A program made the position numbers and the translations under genes. From Umezawaea sp049997955 (GTDB taxonomy: Bacteria > Actinomycetota > Actinomycetes > Mycobacteriales > Pseudonocardiaceae): a stretch of 64,000 nt of DNA. The stretch is taken from the NCBI GenBank assembly GCA_049997955.1, contig JAEBDY010000001.1, positions 558,001 through 622,000 on the forward strand, written 5' to 3'. Below the pieces are notes generated by a model, which searched no databases, was not told the DNA's origin, and saw nothing but the letters and a program-made list of their open reading frames with translations. Of this stretch, positions 16,561 to 25,993 are shown one piece after another (positions within the stretch are counted from its first letter, which is position 1; every line of letters begins with the position of its first letter).

Positions 16561-18258
16561 ATGGGGTCGCTGAGTCGTCGGGACTTCTTCCGGGCCACCG
16601 GGGTCGTGGGGGCGGGTGCCCTGTGGGGGTTGGGGGTCGCTCCGCCTGCTTGGGCGGCCACCGCGGGGACGACGTTGGAGACCGCGGCGACGCCCGTGGG
16701 GATCGCCGGGTACCGGCGGTTGGCCGCCGGGCCGGGGTGGCCGGTGGTCGTGCGGCCCGACCTGGCCGTCGCCAACCCCGCGCGGGCCGAGCGGCGGACG
16801 GCGTTGGCGTGCTTCGTGCAGTTCACCGACATGCACCTGGTGGACGCGCAGAGCCCGGCGCGGTTCGAGTACACGCACCCGCTGATCGGGGGCGGGGCGC
16901 ACCGGGCGCAGGAACTCTTCGCGCAGCACACGTCGGCGGCGCTGGTGCGGCGGGTGAACGGCCTGCGCGGCGGGCCGTTCACGGGGCGGCCGATCGACTT
17001 CATGATGACCACCGGTGACAACACCGACAACCACGAGCAGGTCGAGCTCGACTGGTACCTGAAGATCCTCAACGGCGGGGAGTTCACGCCGAACACCGGT
17101 GACCCGACCCGGTACGAGGGCGTGCAGGACTCGGGCAGCAGGACGTACTGGCAGCCGGAATCGTCCTTCGTCGACGACTACAAGGCGCTGGGCTTCCCCA
17201 GGGTGCAGGGGCTGCTGGACGCGGCCATCCGGCCGATCACCAGCCAAGGGCTGAACATCCCCTGGTACTCGACGTTCGGCAACCACGACGACAGCGTGGT
17301 CGGCACGCTGCCGGACGGGCTGCCGATCATCGACGGGCTCTACACCGGCAGCACCAAGGTCATGGGGTTCGACGACGCGGGGAACGCCGCGATCGCCCGT
17401 GCGATGACCGACCCGGCGCACGTGCTCGACGCGGCCGCCGTGCTCGCCTCGAACCGGGGGTTCGTCCGCACGGTGACCCCGGACGCGCGGCGGAAGCCGT
17501 TCAGCACGGCCGAGTTCGTGCGGGCGCACCTCGATCCGAGCAACACCGGGCCCGGTCCGGTCGGGCACGGGTTCACGCCGGACAACGCGGACGGGGTGGA
17601 CGTGTTCTACACGTTCCGGATCGCGCCCGGCGTCACGGGCGTCAGCCTGGACACCACGACGCTGGGCGGGTTCTCCGAGGGCTCGATCGGGCTGCACCAG
17701 TACCAGTGGCTGGAGAACGTGCTCAAGCGCGGCAGTTCCCGCTACTACGACGTGTTCGGCCGCCTCGTCAAGCAGTCCGCGACCGACGAGCGCTTCGTGC
17801 TCTTCAGCCACCACACCAGCACGACGATGACGAACCCGCTGCCGGACCGCCGCAGGCCGCTGGACCTCCGGCTGAACGGCGACGCGCTCGTGGCCCTGCT
17901 CCAGCGGTTCCCGAACGTGGTCGCCTGGGTCAACGGGCACACGCACACGAACGCCATCACCGCGCACGGCCACGCGACCCCGGCGCGGGCGTTCTGGGAG
18001 ATCAACACGGCGGCGCACGTCGACTACCCGCAACACGCACGGGTGATCGAGATCGCGGACAACGGGGACGGCACGCTGTCGCTGTTCACCACGCTCGTCG
18101 AGGTCGACGCGCCCTACGAGACCGGCTACGACGACTTCTCCGCGACCGGACTCGCTTCGCTGGGGCGGGAGTTCGCGTTCAACGACCTGCACGCGAACCC
18201 GGCGAAACTGGGCGCGCCCGTGGACCGGAACACGGAATTGCTGCTGGTCACGCGTTGA
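16561..18258 (+). CDS. Tat-exported metallophosphoesterase (TIGR03767-like)
   Basis: 565 residues. The twin-arginine signal SLSRRDFFRATG is followed by a hydrophobic stretch and a cleavage site near AWAA. The calcineurin-like metal ligands are visible in order: FTDMHLVD, TTGDNTDN, FGNHDD and NGHTHTNA, with a late HH pair (LFSHHTS). These hydrolyse phosphomono- or diesters outside the membrane. GGGGAG before the ATG at 16561 supports the start over an upstream frame extension. The length and motifs fit the actinobacterial TIGR03767 family. Confidence 0.88.
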   Translation: MGSLSRRDFFRATGVVGAGALWGLGVAPPAWAATAGTTLETAATPVGIAGYRRLAAGPGWPVVVRPDLAVANPARAERRTALACFVQFTDMHLVDAQSPARFEYTHPLIGGGAHRAQELFAQHTSAALVRRVNGLRGGPFTGRPIDFMMTTGDNTDNHEQVELDWYLKILNGGEFTPNTGDPTRYEGVQDSGSRTYWQPESSFVDDYKALGFPRVQGLLDAAIRPITSQGLNIPWYSTFGNHDDSVVGTLPDGLPIIDGLYTGSTKVMGFDDAGNAAIARAMTDPAHVLDAAAVLASNRGFVRTVTPDARRKPFSTAEFVRAHLDPSNTGPGPVGHGFTPDNADGVDVFYTFRIAPGVTGVSLDTTTLGGFSEGSIGLHQYQWLENVLKRGSSRYYDVFGRLVKQSATDERFVLFSHHTSTTMTNPLPDRRRPLDLRLNGDALVALLQRFPNVVAWVNGHTHTNAITAHGHATPARAFWEINTAAHVDYPQHARVIEIADNGDGTLSLFTTLVEVDAPYETGYDDFSATGLASLGREFAFNDLHANPAKLGAPVDRNTELLLVTR

Positions 18259-18323
18259 GCGACACGAGTGCGGCATCTCACTCGATCCACGGGAAGGAAT
18301 TTCCACCGCCTAGGGTCGTTGAC

Positions 18324-20879
18324 GTGGCAGTGGACATCTCCCTCAACGCGCCAGAGCCCGTGCCGAGCCCCAGCGCGATGCGGCGGGCGCTCCGCCGGGC
18401 GAACGACGGTGTCGCGCTCGACGTGACCGAGGCCGCCGTGCTGCTGCACGCGCGCGGCGACGACCTCGAAGAGCTGTTCGGCGCCGCGGGCCGGGTGCGG
18501 GACGCGCACCTGCGCGCGGAGGGCCGCGAGGGTGTCGTGACGTACAGCCGGTCGGTGTTCATCCCGCTGACCCGCCTGTGCCGCGACCGCTGCCACTACT
18601 GCACGTTCGCGACCGTGCCGCACAAGCTGCCCGCCGCGTTCCTGGAGCGCGACGAGGTGCTGGAGATCGCGCGCAAGGGCGCGGCCGCCGGCTGCAAGGA
18701 AGCGCTGTTCACCCTCGGTGACCGCCCCGAGGAGCGGTGGCCCGCCGCGCAGGAGTGGCTGGAGGCGCGCGGGTACTCGTCGACGCTCGACTACGTGCGG
18801 GCGTGCGCCATCGCGGTGCTGGAGGAGACCGGCCTGCTGCCGCACCTCAACCCCGGCGTGCTGAGCTGGGAGGAGTTGCAGCGGCTCAAGCCCGTCGCGT
18901 CCAGCATGGGCATGATGCTGGAGACCACGGCCACGCGGCTGTGGAGCGAGAAGGGCGGGCCGCACTACGGCAGCCCGGACAAGGAGCCCGCGGTCCGCCT
19001 GCGGGTGCTGACCGACGCGGGCCGGGTGAACGTCCCGTTCACCACCGGCATCCTGATCGGCATCGGCGAGACGATCGCGGAGCGCGCCGAGTCGCTGATG
19101 GCGATCCGGGGGATCGCGCAGCAGTACGGGCACATCCAGGAAGTGATCATCCAGAACTTCCGCGCGAAGCCGGACACGGCGATGCGCGGCATGCCGGACG
19201 CCGACCTGCACGAGCTGGCCGCGACCATCTCGGTCGCCCGGCTGCTGATGCCGTCGACCACGAGCGTGCAGGCGCCGCCGAACCTCGTCGGCGACGAGTT
19301 CCCGATGATGCTGCGCGCCGGGATCGACGACTGGGGCGGCGTCTCGCCGATCACCCCGGACCACGTGAACCCCGAACGCCCGTGGCCGCACATCGACGAA
19401 CTCGTCGAGCGCACCAGGGCCGTCGGCTACGACCTCCACGAGCGCCTCAACGTCTACCCGCGCTACGTGCGGGCCATGGCGGGCCAGTGGATCGACAGCA
19501 GGCTCACCGGTCACGTCGCCGCGCTCGCGCAGGCCGACGGGCTAGCAAACGCTTCCGCGGAGGTCGTCGGGCGCGAGTGGCAGGAGCCGGACGGCGGCGT
19601 CGACACCTACGGCCGCGCCGACCTGAACACGTCCATCGACACCGAGGGCCGCTCGGAGGACCGTCGCGGCGACTTCGAGACCGTCTACGGCGACTGGTCG
19701 TCCCTGAGCGTGCCCAAGGCGATCTCCCGGCTCCCGGAGGACGTGGGGCGGGCGTTGAAGCTCGCCGCCGACAACCCCGCGGGCATCCTGGACGACACCG
19801 ACGCGGCCATGGCGCTGCTGACGGCCGACGGCGACGCGCTGGAGACCATGACCCGCCTCGCCGACGAGCTGCGAGCGAGCGTGGTCGGCGACGACGTCAC
19901 CTACGTGGTCAACCGCAACATCAACTTCTCGAACGTCTGCTACGTCGGCTGCCGCTTCTGCGCCTTCGCGCAGCGCGAGCGGGACGCGGACGCGTTCCGG
20001 CTGTCCACCGAGGAGGTCGTGGACCGGGCGCAGGAGGCGTGGGACGCGGGCGCCACCGAGGTCTGCATGCAGGGCGGCATCGACCCGAAGCTGCCGGTCA
20101 CGTACTACGCGGACGTCGTGCGGGCGATCAAGAAGCGGCTGCCCGGGATGCACGTCCACGCGTTCAGCCCGATGGAGATCGTCAGCGCCGCCGCCAAGGC
20201 GGGCGTGAGCGTCCGCGAGTGGCTCCAGGAGCTGAAGGAAGCCGGTCTCGACACGATCCCGGGCACGGCCGCCGAGATCCTCGACGACGACGTCCGCTGG
20301 GTCCTCACCAAGGGCAAGCTGCCGACCGCCACGTGGCTGGAGGTCGTCGGCACCGCGCACGAGGTGGGCATCCGCTCGTCGTCCACGATGATGTACGGCC
20401 ACGTGGACCACCCCGGCCACTGGTTGGGACACTTCCGCACGCTCGCGGCCCTCCAGGACCGGACCGGCGGCCTCACCGAGTTCGTCGGCCTGCCCTTCGT
20501 GCACCGCAACGCGCCCATCTACCTGGCGGGTGTCGCCCGCCCCGGCCCGACCCGCCGCGACAACCGCGCGGTGCACGCGTTCGCCCGCCTCGCCCTGCAC
20601 GGGCGGGTCGACAACGTGCAGGTCTCGTGGGTGAAGCTCGGCGACGAGGGCACCTCCGAGGTGCTCCGCGGCGGCGCGAACGACCTGGGCGGAACGCTCA
20701 TGGAGGAGACCATCAGCCGCATGGCGGGCTCCGAGCACGGGTCCGCGCGGACGGCCCGGCAACTGGAGGCGACGGCCGCGCTCGCGGGCCGCCCGGCGAG
20801 GCAGCGCACCACGACGTACGGCCGAGTCGAAACTGTGAGGAAGACCCCACTCGTGGAGCGCACGCCGGTCGACCGCTAA
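18324..20879 (+). CDS. fbiC: FbiC, fused CofG/CofH (F420 biosynthesis)
   Basis: 851 residues, matching the actinobacterial FbiC length. Two radical-SAM halves are present: the CofG part with C86-x3-C90-x2-C93 (CRDRCHYC) and the CofH part with C539-x3-C543-x2-C546 (CYVGCRFC). Together they build the deazaflavin Fo from tyrosine and a pyrimidine intermediate. TAGGGT at 18311-18316 ends seven bases before the GTG at 18324, so it is probably leaderless. Its presence says the organism makes coenzyme F420. Confidence 0.96.
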   Translation: MAVDISLNAPEPVPSPSAMRRALRRANDGVALDVTEAAVLLHARGDDLEELFGAAGRVRDAHLRAEGREGVVTYSRSVFIPLTRLCRDRCHYCTFATVPHKLPAAFLERDEVLEIARKGAAAGCKEALFTLGDRPEERWPAAQEWLEARGYSSTLDYVRACAIAVLEETGLLPHLNPGVLSWEELQRLKPVASSMGMMLETTATRLWSEKGGPHYGSPDKEPAVRLRVLTDAGRVNVPFTTGILIGIGETIAERAESLMAIRGIAQQYGHIQEVIIQNFRAKPDTAMRGMPDADLHELAATISVARLLMPSTTSVQAPPNLVGDEFPMMLRAGIDDWGGVSPITPDHVNPERPWPHIDELVERTRAVGYDLHERLNVYPRYVRAMAGQWIDSRLTGHVAALAQADGLANASAEVVGREWQEPDGGVDTYGRADLNTSIDTEGRSEDRRGDFETVYGDWSSLSVPKAISRLPEDVGRALKLAADNPAGILDDTDAAMALLTADGDALETMTRLADELRASVVGDDVTYVVNRNINFSNVCYVGCRFCAFAQRERDADAFRLSTEEVVDRAQEAWDAGATEVCMQGGIDPKLPVTYYADVVRAIKKRLPGMHVHAFSPMEIVSAAAKAGVSVREWLQELKEAGLDTIPGTAAEILDDDVRWVLTKGKLPTATWLEVVGTAHEVGIRSSSTMMYGHVDHPGHWLGHFRTLAALQDRTGGLTEFVGLPFVHRNAPIYLAGVARPGPTRRDNRAVHAFARLALHGRVDNVQVSWVKLGDEGTSEVLRGGANDLGGTLMEETISRMAGSEHGSARTARQLEATAALAGRPARQRTTTYGRVETVRKTPLVERTPVDR

Positions 20880-21002
20880 CCTTCGGCCGATCGCGTTCAC
20901 CGGAGTGGCGGATGACAATCGCACAACTTCGGTACCGTCGCGACATCCAGGCCACACAGTTCACCCGAAACGGTGACGGCTGTCTTCTGAGGAGGCTCGG
21001 CA

Positions 21003-21290
21003 GTGCGCGGTCGCAGTGCGGCTTTGAGTCTGGTCGTCGTGTGCCCCACATCCGTCCTGCTGCTGCCGGGGGTCGCGCTGGCCGCTGACGGCACGCTGGC
21101 GCAGACCGCGTTCGACAGCGCCCTGGCGGGCCCTGTGGGCGTCGGCGCGGTGGCGGTGGGCGTCATCGGTCTGGTGACCGGTTTCCTGCGCCGCCGCAAG
21201 GGCGTCGTCGTGTCCGAGCAGAACCAGCGCGTGGTCACCCCGCCCGCCTCGGACACCCCCACACCAGCACCGGCCACCACCCAGGCCTGA
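21003..21290 (+). CDS. Small exported or membrane protein
   Basis: 95 residues. A signal-like N terminus (LSLVVVCPTSVLLLPGVALAA) is followed by one more membrane helix (VGVGAVAVGVIGLVTGFL), a basic RRRKG stop and a Thr/Pro-rich tail. GAGGAGG seven bases upstream of the GTG fixes the start. No family is recognised. It is the first gene of a short run with trpS. Confidence 0.68.
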   Translation: MRGRSAALSLVVVCPTSVLLLPGVALAADGTLAQTAFDSALAGPVGVGAVAVGVIGLVTGFLRRRKGVVVSEQNQRVVTPPASDTPTPAPATTQA

Positions 21291-21311
21291 GCACCCGGCA
21301 CAATCAGCCCC

Positions 21312-22337
21312 GTGTCGACCGAGAGCGCAGCAGCCCCCACCAGCCGTCCCCGAGTCCTGTCCGGCATCCAGCCGACGGCGGGCTCGTTCCACCTGGGCAA
21401 CTACCTGGGCGCGGTCCGGCAGTGGGTGGCCCTCCAGGACACGCACGACGCGTTCTACTGCGTGGTCGACCTGCACGCGATCACGGTCGAGCAGGACCCC
21501 AAGACCCTCAGGCAGAACACCAGGGTCTCGGCGGCGCAGCTGCTGGCGCTCGGCATCGACCCGGACCGCAGCGCCCTGTTCGTGCAGAGCCACGTCCCGG
21601 AACACGCCCAGCTGGGCTGGATCATGCAGTGCCTGACCGGCTTCGGCGAGGCGGGCCGGATGACCCAGTTCAAGGACAAGTCGGCCAAGCAGACAGCCGA
21701 CCACGTCGGCGTGGGGCTGTTCACGTACCCGATCCTTCAGGCGGCGGACATCCTGCTGTACCAGGCGCACCACGTGCCGGTCGGCGAGGACCAGCGCCAG
21801 CACCTGGAACTGACCCGCGACCTGGCCCAGCGCTTCAACAAGCGCTACGGGAAGACGTTCCGGATCCCGGAGGTCCACATCGTCAAGGACACGGCGAAGA
21901 TCTTCGACCTCCAGGACCCGACGGCGAAGATGAGCAAGTCGGTGCCGGGTGGGATGGTCGAACTGCTGGAAGACCCGAAGAGGTCGGCCAAGAAGATCCG
22001 CTCGGCGGTCACGGACACCGGCCGCGAGATCGAGTTCGACCCGGTGAACAAGCCCGGTGTGAGCAACCTGCTGACGATCTACTCGGCGTTGACCGGCCAG
22101 TCGGTGCCGGAGTTGCAGACCGCTTACGAGGGCAAGGGCTACGGGGACCTGAAGAAGGACCTGGGCGAGGTGTTCACGGAGTTCGTGACGCCCGTGCAGG
22201 CCCGTGTGAGCGCGTACCTGAACGACCCGGTCGAGCTGGACAAGGTGCTGGCTCGGGGGGCTGAGCGGGCTCGGGAGGTCGCTTCGGTGACGTTGGCGCG
22301 GGCCTATGAGCGGATCGGGTTCCTCGCGCCTGCGTAG
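21312..22337 (+). CDS. trpS: Tryptophanyl-tRNA synthetase
   Basis: 341 residues, a class I synthetase that charges tRNA-Trp. The HIGH-equivalent is GSFHLGNY and the KMSKS motif is intact (TAKMSKSVPGG). The length fits the bacterial TrpRS family. The GTG start has no ribosome binding site; CACAAT ends seven bases upstream, which may be a weak -10 element of a leaderless transcript. It begins 21 bases after the small membrane protein gene. Confidence 0.95.
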   Translation: MSTESAAAPTSRPRVLSGIQPTAGSFHLGNYLGAVRQWVALQDTHDAFYCVVDLHAITVEQDPKTLRQNTRVSAAQLLALGIDPDRSALFVQSHVPEHAQLGWIMQCLTGFGEAGRMTQFKDKSAKQTADHVGVGLFTYPILQAADILLYQAHHVPVGEDQRQHLELTRDLAQRFNKRYGKTFRIPEVHIVKDTAKIFDLQDPTAKMSKSVPGGMVELLEDPKRSAKKIRSAVTDTGREIEFDPVNKPGVSNLLTIYSALTGQSVPELQTAYEGKGYGDLKKDLGEVFTEFVTPVQARVSAYLNDPVELDKVLARGAERAREVASVTLARAYERIGFLAPA

Positions 22338-22468
22338 GGGTGGTCCTTGCTTCTGGCGGGGGTCCTGTTGGGTCCTGTCGGTGGTGTCCGGTGGGATGGG
22401 TCCGTAGTTGGGACGGGTTCGTCGGTGGAGTGGGTCCAGGCGGCGGTACAGGTCTTGGTGGTGGGTGT

Positions 22469-22582
22469 GGTCGATTTGACTTGGGGCCCCTCGATTTGAC
22501 CCTTGATCGGGCTAAAAGGGCAGATGGAATGCTCTGCCCGATCTCCAATTTTAAGGGTCAAATCCCCCAAGTAAAATCGACC
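22469..22582 (-). repeat. Palindromic repeat family I, copy A
   Basis: A 114-bp imperfect palindrome. Its ends GGTCGATTT / AAATCGACC and the inner arms GATTTGACCCTT / AAGGGTCAAATC pair. Copy A lies inverted relative to copies B (22693-22804) and C (60341-60457) and differs from them by paired changes. No coding frame runs through it. Confidence 0.9.
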
Positions 22583-22692
22583 ACGCCTGCGTGCTAATGG
22601 GCAGGCAGCTGTGTTCGCCCAGGTGAGGGCCCTGCTTTTCAAGCTTGAAATGCCGATTGGCCGCGATGTGTCATGCGCTCGACCCGCGTAGC
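22583..22692. other. Spacer between two inverted family I repeats
   Basis: 110 bp with no recognisable gene. It contains the short palindrome TTTTCAAGCTTGAAA. Together with the flanking repeats it forms a 336-bp region with inverted copies at its ends. Confidence 0.5.
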
Positions 22693-22804
22693 GGCCGATT
22701 TTACTTGGGGATTTGACCCTTAAAATTGGTGATCGGGTAGGCCTTCGGACTGCCCTTTTAGCCCGATCAAGGGTCAAATGCGGGGTCCCCAAGTCAAATC
22801 GGCC
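22693..22804 (+). repeat. Palindromic repeat family I, copy B
   Basis: 112 bp, about 90 percent identical to copy C at 60341-60457 by eye, with ends GGCCGATTT / AAATCGGCC and arms ACTTGGGG / CCCCAAGT. It is AT-richer than the genes around it. Confidence 0.9.
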
Positions 22805-22939
22805 GCCCCCGGACCACCTGCAGCGCTACCTGCTTTGCACGAACGGAACCACCGGCGCCCTTCAGAACCCCCACAACCAGACTGCCCGACACGACAGCAC
22901 CAACGTGCAGCCCAAGGTAGCTCTGGGTAGCGTCTCCCC

Positions 22940-23959
22940 GTGGCGGAAAGCGAATCCAAGATAGACAAGCTCCGACGTCAGCACGCGTGGCTGGACCACA
23001 TCATGCGGGCCGTCCAGAGGTACACCGAGAGTTACGGCTCCCACTACGCCGCCGCGGTGACCTACTTCAGCGTGCTGTCGCTGGTCCCGATCCTCATGAT
23101 TGCCTTCGCCGTCGCCGGTATCGTCCTGTCGTCCCAGCCGGACCTCTTGACCGAGCTGAGGATGGGCATCCAGGACGCGGTTCCGGGAGCCCTCGGTGCG
23201 ACCCTCAACGACGTGGTCGAGCAGGCCATCGAGTCCAAGGGCACCGTCGGCATCCTCGGCCTCGTGGTTGCCGCCTACTCCGGTCTCGGCTGGATGGCCA
23301 ACCTGCGCGACGCCCTCACCGCCCAGTGGGGCCGCCCGAAGGCCGACCTCCCGTTCCTCAAGACCTACCTGAAGGACCTCCTGGCCCTGCTGGGCCTCGG
23401 TCTGGCCCTGGTGGTCTCCTTCGGCATCACCGCGGCCGGATCGGGGTTCGCCAACCTGCTCCTCCGCCTGGTGGATCTCGAAGGGGTCGGGTGGGCCGAG
23501 TTCCTCCTCAAGGTGGGCACCATCGTGCTGGGCCTGGCCGCGAACTGGCTCGTCTTCATCTGGGTGCTCGCGAAGCTCCCCAGGGACCCGGTCACCTGGC
23601 GCAGCGCCGTCAAGGGCGCCCTGGCGGCGAGCATCGGCTTCGAGATCCTCAAGCAGGTGGCCACGATCTACCTGTCCAGCGTCACCAGTTCGCCCGCGGG
23701 CGCCGCTTTCGGCCCGGTCATCGGCATCCTGGTCTTCGCCAACCTGGTCGCGCAGTTCATGCTGTTCATCACGGCCTGGACGGCCACGGCGAGGGACAAC
23801 CTGCCGGAGGAGCCCATCCCGGCGCCGCCGCCTGCCGTCATCAGCCCGACGATCATGGTCACCAGTCGCCCCAGCACCCGCACCGCCGCGAGCCTCGTCG
23901 GTGCGGGTCTGCTGGCGGGCCTGACCCTCAGGTCCAGAAAACCGCGACGCCCACGTTGA
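22940..23959 (+). CDS. YhjD/YihY family inner-membrane protein
   Basis: 339 residues with about six membrane helices in the YihY/YhjD (former ribonuclease BN) pattern: a YGSHYAAAVTYFSVLSLVPILMI-type first helix, AAYSGLGWMANLRDAL, and a late VIGILVFANLVAQFMLFITAWTA-type helix, each only partly quoted here by position. A Pro-rich cytoplasmic tail follows. The location next to SCO4848-like and dacA genes matches streptomycete order. The function is unsettled. The last 32 bases overlap the convergent gene. Confidence 0.85.
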   Translation: MAESESKIDKLRRQHAWLDHIMRAVQRYTESYGSHYAAAVTYFSVLSLVPILMIAFAVAGIVLSSQPDLLTELRMGIQDAVPGALGATLNDVVEQAIESKGTVGILGLVVAAYSGLGWMANLRDALTAQWGRPKADLPFLKTYLKDLLALLGLGLALVVSFGITAAGSGFANLLLRLVDLEGVGWAEFLLKVGTIVLGLAANWLVFIWVLAKLPRDPVTWRSAVKGALAASIGFEILKQVATIYLSSVTSSPAGAAFGPVIGILVFANLVAQFMLFITAWTATARDNLPEEPIPAPPPAVISPTIMVTSRPSTRTAASLVGAGLLAGLTLRSRKPRRPR

Positions 23960-24275
23960 GCACGACCAACCCGGCCAAAGCCCGCGGCAGCCACGTCGGT
24001 GCCGCGGGCTTCCGCGCGTAGGCGATGGCCAGACCGCCGATCACGACCAGCACCAGCAGCTTCACGCCGATCTTGACGTGGTCGTACTCCTCGTCCGTCA
24101 ACGGCGACAGCCCGACCAGCGCGAGCCCCGTGACCAGTTGCAGCCCGGCGCCGTGCAGCCAGCCCTTGTTCAACGCCGCGCCCGCTCCCGCGCGCATCTG
24201 CAGGAAGAACATCGCGACGAGCATCCCCATGCCGAGCAGGTGCAGGAACACCAGCAGCAGCCGAACGAATTCCAC
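23928..24275 (-). CDS. Four-helix hypothetical membrane protein
   Basis: 115 residues, nearly all in four predicted membrane helices (LLLVFLHLLGMGMLVAMFF; LQLVTGLALVGL; KLLVLVVIGGLAIAYA; ALAGLVVLNVGVAVFW). The HLLGMGML opening and the HVKIGVKLLV segment recall small actinobacterial integral membrane proteins with conserved His. It reads in one direction with the next gene and probably shares its transcript. The function is unknown. Confidence 0.7.
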   Translation of the reverse strand: MEFVRLLLVFLHLLGMGMLVAMFFLQMRAGAGAALNKGWLHGAGLQLVTGLALVGLSPLTDEEYDHVKIGVKLLVLVVIGGLAIAYARKPAAPTWLPRALAGLVVLNVGVAVFWT

Positions 24276-24308
24276 GGGACGAGCCTCCAGGACGTGGTGG
24301 TGGGAACC

Positions 24309-24542
24309 TCAGGAACGCGGAGCGCGCGAGGCCAGGAGGCCGCGCACCCCGAGCACCCCGATGACGGTCCCGAACGTCAGCGACGCCACGACCAGCACGA
24401 GGTGCACGGTGAAGAACGCGGTGGCGCCGTCGTCCCACGAGCGCGGGTCCTTCCAGATGTTGCGCAGGAAGGTGGGCCAGATCACCCACGACCACACCCC
24501 GAAGGCGGCCAGGAACGCGGACATCCGCCGGGTGAGCTTCAC
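24309..24542 (-). CDS. SCO4848-family membrane protein
   Basis: 77 residues with two membrane helices. The string WSWVIWPTFLRNIWKD followed by a second helix (LVLVVASLTFGTVIGVLG) is characteristic of the SCO4848 family, which sits beside the D-Ala-D-Ala carboxypeptidase gene in streptomycetes as it does here (divergent, 60 bp apart). The role is unknown; the fixed location suggests cell-envelope function. Confidence 0.82.
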   Translation of the reverse strand: MKLTRRMSAFLAAFGVWSWVIWPTFLRNIWKDPRSWDDGATAFFTVHLVLVVASLTFGTVIGVLGVRGLLASRAPRS

Positions 24543-24602
24543 CCGAGCAGTATCGGACGTGGTGGGTGCAAGTCACTCGACGGGGGTGGATAGCCTGGTC
24601 GG

Positions 24603-25934
24603 GTGCCTTCCACCGTTCGACGGCCCGCCCTTGCCCTGGTTCTGTCTGCTTGCACGCTGATGGCCACCGCCGCACTGGCCACGCCGATCGGCACCGCGCA
24701 AGCAGTTCCGGCGAGGCCCGTCAAAGCGCAGACGTCCCCGTGCGACAACCGACTCAGCCCGCCGCCGCCGGTGGACACGTCGGAGCAGGTGCCGGACGGC
24801 ACGAAGCCGCCGAGCCCGCTCCCGGTCCCGGAGACGCCGGTGGGCGGTGACCGCATGGCCGAGTGCGCCGCGGTGCTGCCGCCGAACGCGAAGCCGGTCC
24901 CCGGCGACCTGACCGCGGCGAGCTGGCTGCTGGCGGACCTGGACAGCGGCAGCGTGCTGGCCGCGTTCGACCCGCACGGCAGGCAGCGGCCCGCGTCCGT
25001 CATGAAGGTGCTGCTGGCCACGGTGGTGGCCAAGGAGCTGCCGCTGAACACGACGGTCGTGGCCACCCAGGAGGACATCGACCAGGAGTGCAGCTGCATC
25101 GGCCTGCGCAACGGCGGCGAGTACACCGTCGAGCAGCTGATGCAGGCGCTGCTCATGGCGTCGGGCAACGACGTGGCCCACGCGCTCGCGCGGCGGCTGG
25201 GCGGGGTGCCCAGCGCCATCCGCAAGATGAACGCGCTGGCGGCCGAGCTGGGCGCGCTGGACACCCGCGCCATCACGCCGTCCGGCCTGGACGCCGCGGG
25301 CACGAGCACCTCCGCCTACGACGTCGCGCTGATCTTCCGCGCCGCCATGAAGTACCCGGAGTTCGCCAAGGCGATCAGCACCCCGCAGATCGCCTTCCCC
25401 GCGCAGAGCGGGCGGGGCACGGTCCAGGTCTTCAACGACAACAAGCTGCTCGGCACGTACGAGGGCGCGCTGGGCGGCCGGACCGGGTTCACCGACGACG
25501 CGCTGAACACCTACGTCGGCGCGGCGGAACGCGGTGGCAAGCGGCTGGTGGTCGTGATGCTGCGCGGCGAGCAGCAGCCGACCAGCATCACCAACCAGGC
25601 GGCCAAGCTGCTCGACTACGGCTTCGCCCTCACCGGTGAGGGCGTCGGCAAGCTGGTCGACGGCGCGCCGCAGGCGAAGAAGAAGACCACCGAGGCCAAG
25701 CCGACCGAGACGGCCGCGCCCAGCGGCGTGCCGGACAGGGCGACCCCGAGGCACCTGGCCGACAAGACACCGATGGAGGCGGCCTTCGGCAACGTCGGCC
25801 TGCCCGTCACCGGCGTGGCCGTCCTCGGCGTCCTGCTGGGCCTGCTGATGTACCTGAGGTCGTTGCGGGCCAGGAAGGCCCGTGCCCGCCGCGCCGCCGA
25901 ACAAGAGGCGAAGCTGGCGCAACTCGGCCTCTGA
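24603..25934 (+). CDS. dacA: D-alanyl-D-alanine carboxypeptidase (PBP5-like)
   Basis: 443 residues. Signal peptide, then the serine peptidase S11 domain with S132-V-M-K135, SGN (MASGNDVAHA) and the KTG box present as RTG (GGRTGFTDDA). A Pro/Ala/Lys-rich linker and a C-terminal membrane helix (VAVLGVLLGLLMYL) anchor it outside the membrane. It trims the terminal D-Ala from peptidoglycan stems. TAGCCT ends six bases before the GTG, a leaderless arrangement. A strong hairpin follows. Confidence 0.9.
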   Translation: MPSTVRRPALALVLSACTLMATAALATPIGTAQAVPARPVKAQTSPCDNRLSPPPPVDTSEQVPDGTKPPSPLPVPETPVGGDRMAECAAVLPPNAKPVPGDLTAASWLLADLDSGSVLAAFDPHGRQRPASVMKVLLATVVAKELPLNTTVVATQEDIDQECSCIGLRNGGEYTVEQLMQALLMASGNDVAHALARRLGGVPSAIRKMNALAAELGALDTRAITPSGLDAAGTSTSAYDVALIFRAAMKYPEFAKAISTPQIAFPAQSGRGTVQVFNDNKLLGTYEGALGGRTGFTDDALNTYVGAAERGGKRLVVVMLRGEQQPTSITNQAAKLLDYGFALTGEGVGKLVDGAPQAKKKTTEAKPTETAAPSGVPDRATPRHLADKTPMEAAFGNVGLPVTGVAVLGVLLGLLMYLRSLRARKARARRAAEQEAKLAQLGL

Positions 25935-25935
25935 C

Positions 25936-25982
25936 CACGACGAAGCCCCCACCCGAGCGTTCCGGGTGGGGGCTTCGTCGTG
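25936..25982. terminator. Bidirectional terminator between dacA and sdhB
   Basis: A perfect 20-bp stem (25936-25955 with 25963-25982) around a 7-base loop separates the convergent dacA and sdhB genes, which end 2 and 12 bases from it. Confidence 0.9.
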
Positions 25983-25993
25983 AGCGGGGGAGG

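Noticed and set aside
22338..22939. Insertion sequence between trpS and the YhjD-like gene
   Set aside because: Repeats are present, but no transposase frame or fragment could be found in this region or elsewhere in the window.
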